Origin: Tannockella sp964369175
GTDB lineage: Bacteria; Bacillota_I; Bacilli_A; Erysipelotrichales; Coprobacillaceae
DNA length: 15,973 nucleotides
Assembly (NCBI GenBank): GCA_964369175.1
Contig: CAYJEM010000046.1
Span: 1-15,973, forward strand
Direction of reading: 5' to 3'
The notes beneath the pieces are model-generated. The model ran no database searches. It was not told the DNA's origin and saw only the letters and a program-made list of their open reading frames with translations. Made by a program: the position numbers and the translations under genes. Positions 6,876-15,878 of this stretch are shown piece by piece (the first letter of the stretch is position 1; each line of letters opens with the position of its first letter).

Positions 6876-8927
6876 ATGAAAACATTAGTATTAGCAGAAA
6901 AACCATCAGTTGGTCGAGATATAGCAAAAGTATTGCAATGTCATAAGCAATTAAACGGGGCATTAGAAGGTTCAAAATATATTGTAACATGGGCTTTGGG
7001 ACACTTAGTTACATTAGCTGACCCTGAGGCATATGATAAAAATTATAAAACATGGGCTATGCAAGATTTACCAATTATGCCAAACAAGTTATCATTAGTC
7101 GTTATTAAACAAACATCAAAGCAATATAACGCTGTTAAATCACAGATGAACCGTAATGATGTAAAAGATATTATTATTGCCACGGATGCTGGTCGAGAAG
7201 GAGAACTTGTTGCTCGTTGGATTATAGATAAAGCACATATAAAAAAACCATTGAAAAGATTATGGATTTCATCAGTTACAGATAAAGCCATTAAAGAAGG
7301 GTTTAAAAACTTAAAAAATGCTGGCGATTATTATAACTTGTATCAAAGTGCATATAGTCGAAGTGTTGCAGATTGGTTTGTTGGTATTAATGCAACAAGA
7401 GCATTAACTTGTAAATATAATGCTAAATTATCATGTGGAAGGGTGCAAACACCAACCCTAGCAATGATTGGTAAATTAGAAGAAGATATTCGTAGCTTTA
7501 AACCAAGAGACTACTATGGTTTACAAGTAGTAGCTAATGGTATTTATTGGACATGGAAGTCACCAAAAAATGAAACCAATGTTTTTAATCAAGAAACAAT
7601 AAAAAGTGAGATTAATACAATTAACAATAACTCATTAACAATCAAAAAGCTAGCCAAAGTAACAAAGAAAAAACCAGCTCCACAATTATATGATTTAACT
7701 GAATTACAAAGAGATGCAAATAAAATGTTTGGCTATTCACCAAAAGAAACCCTAAACATTATGCAAAACTTGTATGAGTATCATAAAGTACTAACTTATC
7801 CTAGAACGGATTCTAGATACTTAACCGAAGACATTGTACCAACAATCAAAGAAAGATTAGAAGCAACCCTTGGTGGATACTATGATAATACAATTAAAAA
7901 AATAATGAAGGCACCTATCAAAAAACAAGCAAACTTTGTTAATAACAACAAAGTAAGTGACCATCATGCAATTATTCCTACTGAAGAGCCACCAATGTTT
8001 GGTAGCTTTAATGATGGTGAATCAAAAATATATGACTTGGTTGTTAAACGATTTCTAGCGGTACTATTACCACCATATGAATATGTTCAAACAACAATAC
8101 AAGCCACAATTAACCAATCAATATTTCAAGCTAAAGGAAAGATTGAAACTGCCGTTGGGTGGAAAGAAGTATATGGTAAAGAAATCGATGATGAAGATGA
8201 TGATCAAACATTGCCAAGTATTAAAGAAGGACAAAAACTGAAGGTTGATGAAATAATTGAAACCTCAGGAAAAACAAATCCTCCAGCGTTCTTTAATGAA
8301 GCAACATTATTATCAGCAATGGAAAATCCAAGTAAATTTATGCAAAGTTCATCAAAAGCACTGAATGATACATTAAAAGATACTGGTGGTTTAGGAACAG
8401 TAGCCACTAGAGCTGATATTATTGAAAAACTATTTAATAGCTTTTTAATTGAGAAGCGTGGACAAGAAGTACATATTACCCAAAAAGGGAAACAATTATT
8501 ATCATTAGTACCAAATGATTTACGTTACCCTGAATTAACAGCAAAATGGGAACAACAGTTATCTAAGATTGCTAGTGGAAAGATGAAATCAACACATTTT
8601 ATAAAAGATATAAAAGAATATACAGAGACAGTCGTTGAAGAAATAAAAACAAGNNNNNNNNNNNNNNNNNNNNNNNNNNNNNNNNNNNNNNNNNNNNNNN
8701 NNNNNNNNNNNNNNNNNNNNNNNNNNNNNNNNNNNNNNNNNNNNNNNNNNNNNTGTGGACATCGTCAAGGTATGGATGCATTTAAAAAAGAACGTCAAGA
8801 AAGAAAAAGTAATGCAAATAAAGGAGATGTTAAAAAGTATCTTCAAAAACAAAAAAAGGAACAACAAACAAATGTAGAAGACTCACCATTTGCAGCATTG
8901 TTAGCACTAAAAGAAAAAATAAAGTAA
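6876..8927 (+). CDS. topB: DNA topoisomerase III (type IA), interrupted by an assembly gap
   Basis: It passes single DNA strands through a transient break to relax or decatenate DNA. The N-terminal Toprim domain begins MKTLVLAEKPSVGRDIAKVL and carries the TDAGREGE motif (Asp104, Glu108, Glu110). The catalytic tyrosine is Tyr308 in TYPRTDSRY. The ACGRVQTPTLAM-type segment appears here as SCGRVQTPTLAM, and GGLGTVATRADIIEKL marks the cleavage-domain core. The C-terminal end reads CGHRQGMDAF after a run of unknown bases and is the last part of a zinc-ribbon tail. The visible length is 683 codons including about 34 unknown ones; the family is usually around 700-730. The gene is monocistronic, with its own promoter and terminator. 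The reading frame agrees on both sides of the gap, so the gene is probably intact in the organism. Confidence 0.93.
   Translation: MKTLVLAEKPSVGRDIAKVLQCHKQLNGALEGSKYIVTWALGHLVTLADPEAYDKNYKTWAMQDLPIMPNKLSLVVIKQTSKQYNAVKSQMNRNDVKDIIIATDAGREGELVARWIIDKAHIKKPLKRLWISSVTDKAIKEGFKNLKNAGDYYNLYQSAYSRSVADWFVGINATRALTCKYNAKLSCGRVQTPTLAMIGKLEEDIRSFKPRDYYGLQVVANGIYWTWKSPKNETNVFNQETIKSEINTINNNSLTIKKLAKVTKKKPAPQLYDLTELQRDANKMFGYSPKETLNIMQNLYEYHKVLTYPRTDSRYLTEDIVPTIKERLEATLGGYYDNTIKKIMKAPIKKQANFVNNNKVSDHHAIIPTEEPPMFGSFNDGESKIYDLVVKRFLAVLLPPYEYVQTTIQATINQSIFQAKGKIETAVGWKEVYGKEIDDEDDDQTLPSIKEGQKLKVDEIIETSGKTNPPAFFNEATLLSAMENPSKFMQSSSKALNDTLKDTGGLGTVATRADIIEKLFNSFLIEKRGQEVHITQKGKQLLSLVPNDLRYPELTAKWEQQLSKIASGKMKSTHFIKDIKEYTETVVEEIKTXXXXXXXXXXXXXXXXXXXXXXXXXXXXXXXXXXCGHRQGMDAFKKERQERKSNANKGDVKKYLQKQKKEQQTNVEDSPFAALLALKEKIK
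8654..8753. other. Assembly gap (100 Ns) inside topB
   Basis: Exactly 100 unknown bases, the usual placeholder for a scaffold gap of unknown size. It removes most of the expected C-terminal zinc-ribbon region of topoisomerase III. The true length is probably larger than 100, judged by the usual family length. Confidence 0.97.
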
Positions 8928-8959
8928 AAAAGAGGAATAAAAATATTCCTTTTTTTTTT
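8926..8959 (+). terminator. Intrinsic terminator of topB
   Basis: The AGGAAT (8933-8938) and ATTCCT (8945-8950) arms are flanked by an A-run upstream and ten consecutive Ts downstream. It begins at the topB stop codon. Confidence 0.85.
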
Positions 8960-9069
8960 AAAATGTAATAATAATACTCCTATTTATCAATAAAAACAGA
9001 TAAACAATTCAATTCCCTGTAAAAAATATGAATTAGGTATAAATACACGCCACATATGCTATGAAACAA

Positions 9070-9098
9070 TTGAAAGCGTTTACACATAGTGGTACTAT
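9070..9098 (+). promoter_or_regulatory. Likely promoter of the giant surface-protein gene
   Basis: TTGAAA (9070-9075), a 17-bp spacer and TACTAT (9093-9098) with TGG upstream as an extended -10 form. Transcription would start near 9105, giving a leader of about 50 nt. An alternative -10, TACAAT (9118-9123), lacks a -35. The cre site and an inverted repeat overlap this promoter. Confidence 0.5.
9071..9084. promoter_or_regulatory. Catabolite-responsive element (cre, CcpA operator)
   Basis: TGAAAGCGTTTACA matches the cre consensus TGWAANCGNTNWCA at every position. It overlaps the proposed -35 of the surface-protein promoter, where bound CcpA/HPr-Ser-P would block RNA polymerase. This implies repression when rapidly used sugars are plentiful. 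Confidence 0.82.
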
Positions 9099-9101
9099 GT
9101 G
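9083..9101. repeat. Inverted repeat (candidate second operator) adjoining the cre site
   Basis: The arms CACATAGT and ACTATGTG are perfectly complementary across a 3-bp centre (GGT). It covers the proposed -10 and shares its first two bases with the end of the cre site. Its length and symmetry suit a dimeric repressor, or a hairpin if transcription starts upstream. Confidence 0.55.
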
Positions 9102-9155
9102 AGTGTGAAGACGTGTGTACAATTTAGTAACTATTTATGAAAGGAGAGATAATAA

Positions 9156-12100
9156 GTGAAAAATGTAAAAAGAGTATTAGCAATGTTACTTGCTGTTTTA
9201 ATGTCATTTCAACCGTTAGGTACAATTAATGCGTTAGATACAGAGGGTGAAACATCTACTAATTTGGAAGTTGTTACAGCAATTTCTGATTTTGAAGTAG
9301 ATGAAGTTATTTTAAGTCAAGAAACGACAGTAGCAAGCGATTATGCGCCGGTACTACCAGAAAGCATAACTGCTATTTTTAGTGAACTTGATGAAGAAGG
9401 GAATATTGATGAGTCGCAAGAGCCAACATCAAAAGACGTAGCTGTTACATGGACAGAAAAAGAGGGTAAAACTTTTTCAACTGAGACAGCAGCTATTTAT
9501 ACATATCATGCAACTCTTGTAAAGCAGGAAGAAGATGTTCAAAATGGCGTTGAGCTGCCAGTTGTTATTATTACGGTGAAGGGTGTAGATTCTGATGTGG
9601 AAACTTTAGTGGAAAAACCAAATGAAACATCAAGTCAAGCACCAAAACAAACACGATTGACCTCTATGAATAGCACAGCAGGTTCTAAGGAGAAAAGTGA
9701 TGATGAAAAACTGAGGTTTGTGACATCTTCGCTTCCATATGCTCCAGTAGGGGTAAGTGATTACAAATGGGATTATACATCGCACACGATTGAAGCAGGA
9801 TTTAATTACACAGTGGCGTTTGTAGCGGACGATACGCCAGGGGCACCTAATGAGCGAGTTATTGAGATTGATGTAGATCCATACAATAATGGAGTAGCTT
9901 CGCCGTGGGTTATAGATACCGCATCAATGAATTCGGATTTCATTATTAGTAGCAAGTCGTATATTGCATCAGACAAATTATCAATTGTTTATGTAATTGA
10001 TAACAGCAAAATATCGGGAGCAGAAGGAGCTACTTCATTTACGTTAAAAAGAAGCGCTTATTTTGGTTCTGGGTCAACTGGGGAAGCAACAACTTACCTA
10101 TACCCAAACGGGACGTTAGCATCAAATATTGGGGTAATGTTACATGCAAACCCAAATGGTGATTTAGGGGTTAAGATGCAAGAACATGTTGCGGGTACTA
10201 ATCCACTTGCACTTACAGCAGAAAGTGTAAAAGCGGGAAGCCAAGCATTTTTAAAACATACAATTAAAAGAGACAATCACGCTGTTTCACCGCTATATGT
10301 GAATCAAGGTATGTATAACGCTTCTTCAACAAAAATTGAAAATACATTACATGATATGTATTTGGGTAGTGATGGATATTTATATTTTAGAAATGAAGAT
10401 GGTACAATGATCGTTAGTAATATCGCCGATCGACCAAATACTGTTATACCTGTACCTGTTAATCAGTATAGATATATACTGAGCGACGATGATAAAGCAC
10501 CAATTAAAGATCTGAGCTTATCATTCACTGTACCACATTTTTTTAATGGTGGAGGTTCATATGTTGTCGAAACATTAGAAGATAATGTAGAATCAAGCAA
10601 TGGTTTGATCGGGACACTTTCAAATAACAATAATACGCAAATGTTGACCGGTGTAAAACCAGCAGCTAGTACACAGTATATTGCATTGAATGCAACGGGT
10701 ACGAGTATAAGTGCTAATCAAGCATTACATAAGTATGTTGATACATCATATATTGGTGAACCAATTAATACAACATATCAGCAAGTTGTTCCGGCAACAG
10801 GTGGAGTATATACTGTAGAGACCTATGGAGATGGAATAGATTTAAGTAACATTCAAATTAATAAACCAGATTATGATTATCAGGATTTAATGACAATGAG
10901 AGTGTCTATTCCAGAAAAAGTAAATAGTGATGATCTGCCAGATCAAAAGTATTATTTTACGATGTATAATAATGTAGATTCGTATATTGGTGAGGGTGAA
11001 AAAATATATACTAACAAATATATTAAAGATAACATTGCCCCATATTTCCATAATGATGGAACAATGAAGTATATTTTTAATGATGATAACTTTGCGCCAA
11101 AAACACTAACGCTTCCAAATCAATATAATGAATATACTGAATATCAAATTGTATATGAAAATGGTGAAAAATCAACACCTCAAGCAGTAAGTGGGCAATT
11201 TACTGTTGATACTAGCCCAAATGCATCAGGGTCAAAAGTGAAAGAAGTGATTGTTAATATTTCTGAAAATGGATTGGTTAAAACAGGTGCTGCCTCTGGC
11301 TATGAATTTAATGGATATTTTACAGGAACATTTACTGAACCAGAAGGCGATAGTAAAGTTATAAAAGTTGATGTGGAGTTTGATAGTGATAAAAATCAAG
11401 ATCAAGATAGAGAAAAAGCTATTGATCCAGCACAACCAGTAAAAAAAGAACTTACTTGGGAATTCAAAGCAGCAGAAGATTATTTACACTTGTCCTTTTC
11501 AATGGATGAAGGGCAAACAACAGTGAACGGAGATACAGGAAATGACTCAATATATGTAGTGCCTCAAATACAAATACCTTATAGTATGAAGGCTCCATCA
11601 ATTGTGTATAAAGATGTAAGAATTACTTTGTTTGACACAAGTGATAGTGTTGTTACGGATGATGGTGATCCGTTAACAGAAGACGAGATTGCGCAATCAA
11701 AAGCACTGTTGGCACAACTTGTTGCCAAAGGAACATTTGTTGCTGGTAACCCACTAGTACAGTACGTATCAAACGATATGCCAGATGCAAGAGTATGGAT
11801 TGAATATACTACAAACAAAAATGCAGATATTCAAACAATGGAGTTGTCATCAACTGAAAATAAAGCATTTGATGCTAATTTAGGACAAGGTGAATATCTT
11901 ACATCGTATGTTATTTGTGCAGATAGATTACGACTTTCCGGTGCCGATAAAGTAGATCGAACCCACAAAGGACAACAGTTTGATAGTTATTTACTATTTA
12001 GTGAATATATGGATTTTAAAAAAGAAAGATATGAAGATGTACCGATTTTTCCGGATATACAAATTAGGCCATATGCAACAATTAGTGCATCTAATATATC

Positions 12101-15100
12101 TGATACATGGACGCCACCAGAAGGAGTCACAGAAATTCCGGAAAATAGTAAAAAAACAACTTCAAATAACTATAGTTACTATAACAATTGGGTTGAAATT
12201 ATATACAATGAATTAGGAAGTGTATTAAAAGGAGAACAAGACCATGTCTATCCGACAAGTGTTGGTACTGGAGATACGTTTAATAAAGATGTTGTTATCG
12301 AACTTTCAGCATACTTGAATCCCCCAGCTTATGCACGAGAAGTGTTTACGTTTGCTCCGGGGACTAAAGTGTATTTACAGCTAAATGATCAGCAGTTTAG
12401 ATATATTGGTAACAATGAAAAAATTGAAGCAAAAGTAATTGATGGAAAAACTTGGCTTATCTATGATTTATCTACGCTACCTAGAACTACGAAAACTATA
12501 ACGATTCCGCAGGCACAACTAATGCCTACAGCATTAGTTAACACATCAGACAGATATCGATTATTCCTAGATGGATATATGGACATAGCTCCGACACTCG
12601 ATATTGTTAATACAGATGTACCGTATATTTCGTACAATGCTGATAGCAATCTTAATTCTATTCGCTTTGATAATCCACATGATTTAAAGTCGTTAGCACC
12701 AGAATCTACTCAAGAAAATAGATTTGTACAATTTGAATTAAATCAAACTGTGCAAATCAATGTTGCACGAAAAACGACAGTTGATTTATATCCGGGTATA
12801 GAAGGCGTGGGAGATTTTAAGCAAACACTTGCGTATAATATACATGAATATGATGATTTAACACTAACATTCGAAGTTGGTTCATCAGAAACACTTTATA
12901 GGGATTATCATATTATTATAGAATTACCAAGAACTAATGTTCCTCAAGAAGTTGAAGGAAGTACACCAGTGACGAGCAAGCATTCTCTATACTTGCGTTC
13001 GTTAGATGGTTCATCGGTAGAAATTAGTGAAAATTTACTTGCAAGTAATCCGGTGGTACGATACGCATCAGCTGCCTCATTCAACCAAGCAGTGCCTGGT
13101 TCTGTAGTAAATGTAACAGAAACAACAGATCTAAAAGAAGCAGATTATTTAGTAGTAACGTTCCCAGCATTACCAAAAAGTACATTTGGTACAATAAAAC
13201 TGAAACTAGAAGCTGACCATTCCGCATTATTTGAATCACCAAACTTCACGGAAGCATATGCAACTTTAAATGCAAGGTTTGAATATACTACAAGCGATGA
13301 AGAAACGCCAATTTATACAGTAGGTGAAGCTCGATCAGCTGGTCCTGCAAAATATACTTTTGAATATGTAAGGTTAGAAGGAAGTGTGTTCGAAGATAAT
13401 TCAACACTAATTCCAGATGGAATTTATCAAAGTGCTAGTGATTCTAAGTATTCAACAGCTAATATTAAATTAAAAAATTTAAATGCAAAAACACCAGAAG
13501 AACAGGTGTTAAAAGTAGAAAATAGTGGTAAAGGATTCTTGGTTTACTTGAAACCAGCATTACCTGATGAACAAGGAAATGCACCATATAACATTGTTTT
13601 GGACTTAGAAGGGATGAATATATCAACTACTCATACCTTGTCTACAAATACATCAAGTAATCCAGATCATATAAACAACAATAACGGACCAAGAACTCGA
13701 GACTCTGGAATAATGGTTTATACTGATACTATAGGATATACGAACGTACGTCCAGCTACTGGCCCAGATACAATAGCTGTTGGTGATGAACCAATCGTTT
13801 ATGCAAGTGACTACGAACTTGCAAATGGCTTTGTAAACTTTGCAGTTCATAGAAACCCAACGTTAACAATTGAACCAAATGAAGTAAGGGTAAGAGAAGA
13901 AGAAAATATGACATTTGATATGAATATTTCGGGAGTAGGAACGTTAAAAGATGGTTTTGAATATGTAGTGGCAGATGGAACAGAGTTTGGTACATTCGCA
14001 AAACATGTAGCAGGTGACAAAGAATCAGCGACTATAACGTTTGCCGGAGTAAAAGATACTGGAGTAGATGTTGTAAAGGATGCGACCACAACATTAGTAA
14101 ATTATTTTGGGGAAGAAATTGTTGTTGAAAATAGATACTCAGTTTATCCAATGCCAAAAGTCACCTTCCATGTAAATGAATTTAATAAGCCAGATAGTAA
14201 AGGGACATGGCAAGATGCATCTACAGATCCATCAAAAACACTTAATCTTCTCTCTCCAGCAGAGGTTTGGAATGAAGGTACAATTGCCATTGCCAATGTA
14301 CCAATCCTAGAGGCACCGCTTAATCAAGTGTTTGATAGATGGCAATTAGCAGATGGTACACCAATTGAATTTAGTGATATTACACTACTTGCAAATGGAA
14401 CAGAGTTGTATCCAAGATTCATAAAAGACGAATTGATAGATATAGATGAAGATGATGATCCAACTATACCAGGAGATGGGATTCAAGATATTTACCAAAC
14501 AACGGTTCACCATGTAGTAAAAAATGGTACATTTGAAGTTCTAGAAGGAACACCTCCAACTAATACTAGTGAAGTAGTAACATTTAAACATAATGATGTT
14601 GCATCAGAAAACCCAAATGCGGAAGCAGAATTTGAAGTACAAGTACCTGTTGCAAATCCAGGGTATGGTGGTGGAGAATGGATACCAAGTATACCAAATG
14701 GAATATTGGATTATACACCATTGGAAGTAACGTATACATATGAATTTGTTCCAAACAAATATCTTGTGAATTTTGATAAAAATGATATAAATGCAACAGG
14801 AAACACACCTGAACAAGAATTCACATATGATGTTGAACAACCATTGAATCCTAATGGATTTGAAAATATTGGAAAAGTATTCATCGGATGGTCAACAGAC
14901 CCTAATGCGATAACACCGTCACATAGTGATAGCGAAGTTGTAAAAAATTTAACAACAACAACAGATCCTGTGACGTTGTATGCTGTATGGGGTTTAGACG
15001 AAAACAAAGATGGAATACATGATATATATCAAACAACAGTAACATACAAAATTGAAAATGGTACATGGGATGGCAAAGGTGATAATAAAGACATTGAAGA

Positions 15101-15860
15101 ATGGATCACATTCGTAGATAAAGATGGAAACCCGTCAGATGCCACTGATGCGATAGCTACAATTAAGAAAACACCTACACAAATGTTTGTTGATGAGACA
15201 TTTGATCAAGAAACTGGTAGATGGGTTGTAGTGCCACCAAAACAAGTAATATTTACAAAAGAAAAACTAACGTATGTTTATACATTTACAAATAATGCAA
15301 TCGTAACATATCCAGGCGTCTCTCCAGAATCAAGTGGAAAACTTCCAACAGATTCATTTGAGATTGTTCCAGGAACATCAATTACAGTTGACAATCAAGA
15401 TGGCATGCCACCACAAACGATTGTAGTAGACAAAGATATTAATTTACCAGAACCAACGAAAGAAGGAAATATCTTCACAGGATATGAATATAATCCTGAA
15501 ACAAATACGTTGACTGCAACATGGAAAAACATTATTTTTACAGTGATATTTGAAGAAAATGGTGGAAGTAATGTTCCAAATCAAAAAGGAACGGTGGGGC
15601 AATCAATAGAAATTCCAGTAAATCCGACAAAATCAGGATATACTTTTGAAGCTTGGTATTTAGATAAAGAGTTAACTCAAAGATTTGATTTTGCAACCAT
15701 GGTTATGCCAGAAGGTGATTTAGTGTTATATGCTAAATGGAGAGCAAATACACAAGGAACTGGAGATAATACTCAAGTAGTATTATGGACAGGATTAATG
15801 GCAACAGCAGCATTAGGATTTATCGTACTAAGAAAAACAAGAAAAACAAAAGTTAAATAA
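9156..15860 (+). CDS. Giant secreted wall-anchored adhesin-like protein with Flg_new repeats
   Basis: The 2234-residue protein starts at GTG, with AAGGAG at 9141-9146 spaced 9 nt upstream. Residues 1-26 form a signal peptide (basic start, LAMLLAVLM core, cut after INA). An acidic region with an Ig-like stretch (~40-140) precedes a polar linker. About 190-1660 is beta-rich sequence I do not recognise, with a single cysteine at 921. From ~1668 come modules of the type found in many Firmicutes adhesins: a DGI-x-DIYQTT unit at 1774 and 1952, Listeria-Bacteroides repeats (about 1870-1945 and 2128-2196, ending LYAVW and LYAKW), then GTGD (2201-2204), a membrane helix (2208-2225) and a basic tail. 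It is probably sortase-linked to the wall and binds a host or bacterial surface; the ligand is unknown. No terminator follows within the window. Expression is probably CcpA-controlled. Confidence 0.88.
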   Translation: MKNVKRVLAMLLAVLMSFQPLGTINALDTEGETSTNLEVVTAISDFEVDEVILSQETTVASDYAPVLPESITAIFSELDEEGNIDESQEPTSKDVAVTWTEKEGKTFSTETAAIYTYHATLVKQEEDVQNGVELPVVIITVKGVDSDVETLVEKPNETSSQAPKQTRLTSMNSTAGSKEKSDDEKLRFVTSSLPYAPVGVSDYKWDYTSHTIEAGFNYTVAFVADDTPGAPNERVIEIDVDPYNNGVASPWVIDTASMNSDFIISSKSYIASDKLSIVYVIDNSKISGAEGATSFTLKRSAYFGSGSTGEATTYLYPNGTLASNIGVMLHANPNGDLGVKMQEHVAGTNPLALTAESVKAGSQAFLKHTIKRDNHAVSPLYVNQGMYNASSTKIENTLHDMYLGSDGYLYFRNEDGTMIVSNIADRPNTVIPVPVNQYRYILSDDDKAPIKDLSLSFTVPHFFNGGGSYVVETLEDNVESSNGLIGTLSNNNNTQMLTGVKPAASTQYIALNATGTSISANQALHKYVDTSYIGEPINTTYQQVVPATGGVYTVETYGDGIDLSNIQINKPDYDYQDLMTMRVSIPEKVNSDDLPDQKYYFTMYNNVDSYIGEGEKIYTNKYIKDNIAPYFHNDGTMKYIFNDDNFAPKTLTLPNQYNEYTEYQIVYENGEKSTPQAVSGQFTVDTSPNASGSKVKEVIVNISENGLVKTGAASGYEFNGYFTGTFTEPEGDSKVIKVDVEFDSDKNQDQDREKAIDPAQPVKKELTWEFKAAEDYLHLSFSMDEGQTTVNGDTGNDSIYVVPQIQIPYSMKAPSIVYKDVRITLFDTSDSVVTDDGDPLTEDEIAQSKALLAQLVAKGTFVAGNPLVQYVSNDMPDARVWIEYTTNKNADIQTMELSSTENKAFDANLGQGEYLTSYVICADRLRLSGADKVDRTHKGQQFDSYLLFSEYMDFKKERYEDVPIFPDIQIRPYATISASNISDTWTPPEGVTEIPENSKKTTSNNYSYYNNWVEIIYNELGSVLKGEQDHVYPTSVGTGDTFNKDVVIELSAYLNPPAYAREVFTFAPGTKVYLQLNDQQFRYIGNNEKIEAKVIDGKTWLIYDLSTLPRTTKTITIPQAQLMPTALVNTSDRYRLFLDGYMDIAPTLDIVNTDVPYISYNADSNLNSIRFDNPHDLKSLAPESTQENRFVQFELNQTVQINVARKTTVDLYPGIEGVGDFKQTLAYNIHEYDDLTLTFEVGSSETLYRDYHIIIELPRTNVPQEVEGSTPVTSKHSLYLRSLDGSSVEISENLLASNPVVRYASAASFNQAVPGSVVNVTETTDLKEADYLVVTFPALPKSTFGTIKLKLEADHSALFESPNFTEAYATLNARFEYTTSDEETPIYTVGEARSAGPAKYTFEYVRLEGSVFEDNSTLIPDGIYQSASDSKYSTANIKLKNLNAKTPEEQVLKVENSGKGFLVYLKPALPDEQGNAPYNIVLDLEGMNISTTHTLSTNTSSNPDHINNNNGPRTRDSGIMVYTDTIGYTNVRPATGPDTIAVGDEPIVYASDYELANGFVNFAVHRNPTLTIEPNEVRVREEENMTFDMNISGVGTLKDGFEYVVADGTEFGTFAKHVAGDKESATITFAGVKDTGVDVVKDATTTLVNYFGEEIVVENRYSVYPMPKVTFHVNEFNKPDSKGTWQDASTDPSKTLNLLSPAEVWNEGTIAIANVPILEAPLNQVFDRWQLADGTPIEFSDITLLANGTELYPRFIKDELIDIDEDDDPTIPGDGIQDIYQTTVHHVVKNGTFEVLEGTPPTNTSEVVTFKHNDVASENPNAEAEFEVQVPVANPGYGGGEWIPSIPNGILDYTPLEVTYTYEFVPNKYLVNFDKNDINATGNTPEQEFTYDVEQPLNPNGFENIGKVFIGWSTDPNAITPSHSDSEVVKNLTTTTDPVTLYAVWGLDENKDGIHDIYQTTVTYKIENGTWDGKGDNKDIEEWITFVDKDGNPSDATDAIATIKKTPTQMFVDETFDQETGRWVVVPPKQVIFTKEKLTYVYTFTNNAIVTYPGVSPESSGKLPTDSFEIVPGTSITVDNQDGMPPQTIVVDKDINLPEPTKEGNIFTGYEYNPETNTLTATWKNIIFTVIFEENGGSNVPNQKGTVGQSIEIPVNPTKSGYTFEAWYLDKELTQRFDFATMVMPEGDLVLYAKWRANTQGTGDNTQVVLWTGLMATAALGFIVLRKTRKTKVK
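14475..15536 (+). repeat. Two degenerate ~178-residue repeats in the giant surface protein
   Basis: The first unit begins at residue 1774 (DGIQDIYQTTVHHVVKNGTF) and the second at 1952 (DGIHDIYQTTVTYKIENGTW). Each starts with an Asp-rich DxNxDG-like loop that may bind calcium. A beta domain ending in TYTYEF or YVYTF follows, then a Flg_new-like half. Similarity is clear at the unit starts and fades afterwards, so this is an old duplication. Confidence 0.7.
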
Positions 15861-15878
15861 TTAGGCAGAAGGGAAAGT

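Noticed and set aside
8961..9155. Searched for a riboswitch or small RNA upstream of the giant gene
   Set aside because: Apart from the promoter, cre site and 19-bp inverted repeat, I found no conserved fold or terminator/antiterminator pair.
11980..12216. A 78-codon + strand frame inside the surface-protein gene
   Set aside because: It is in a different frame within a coherent coding sequence, with atypical composition and no recognisable features.
13653..14089. Several overlapping - strand open frames within the giant surface-protein gene
   Set aside because: They are antisense to a continuous 2234-codon frame with clear domains; low stop-codon density in the complementary frames explains them.
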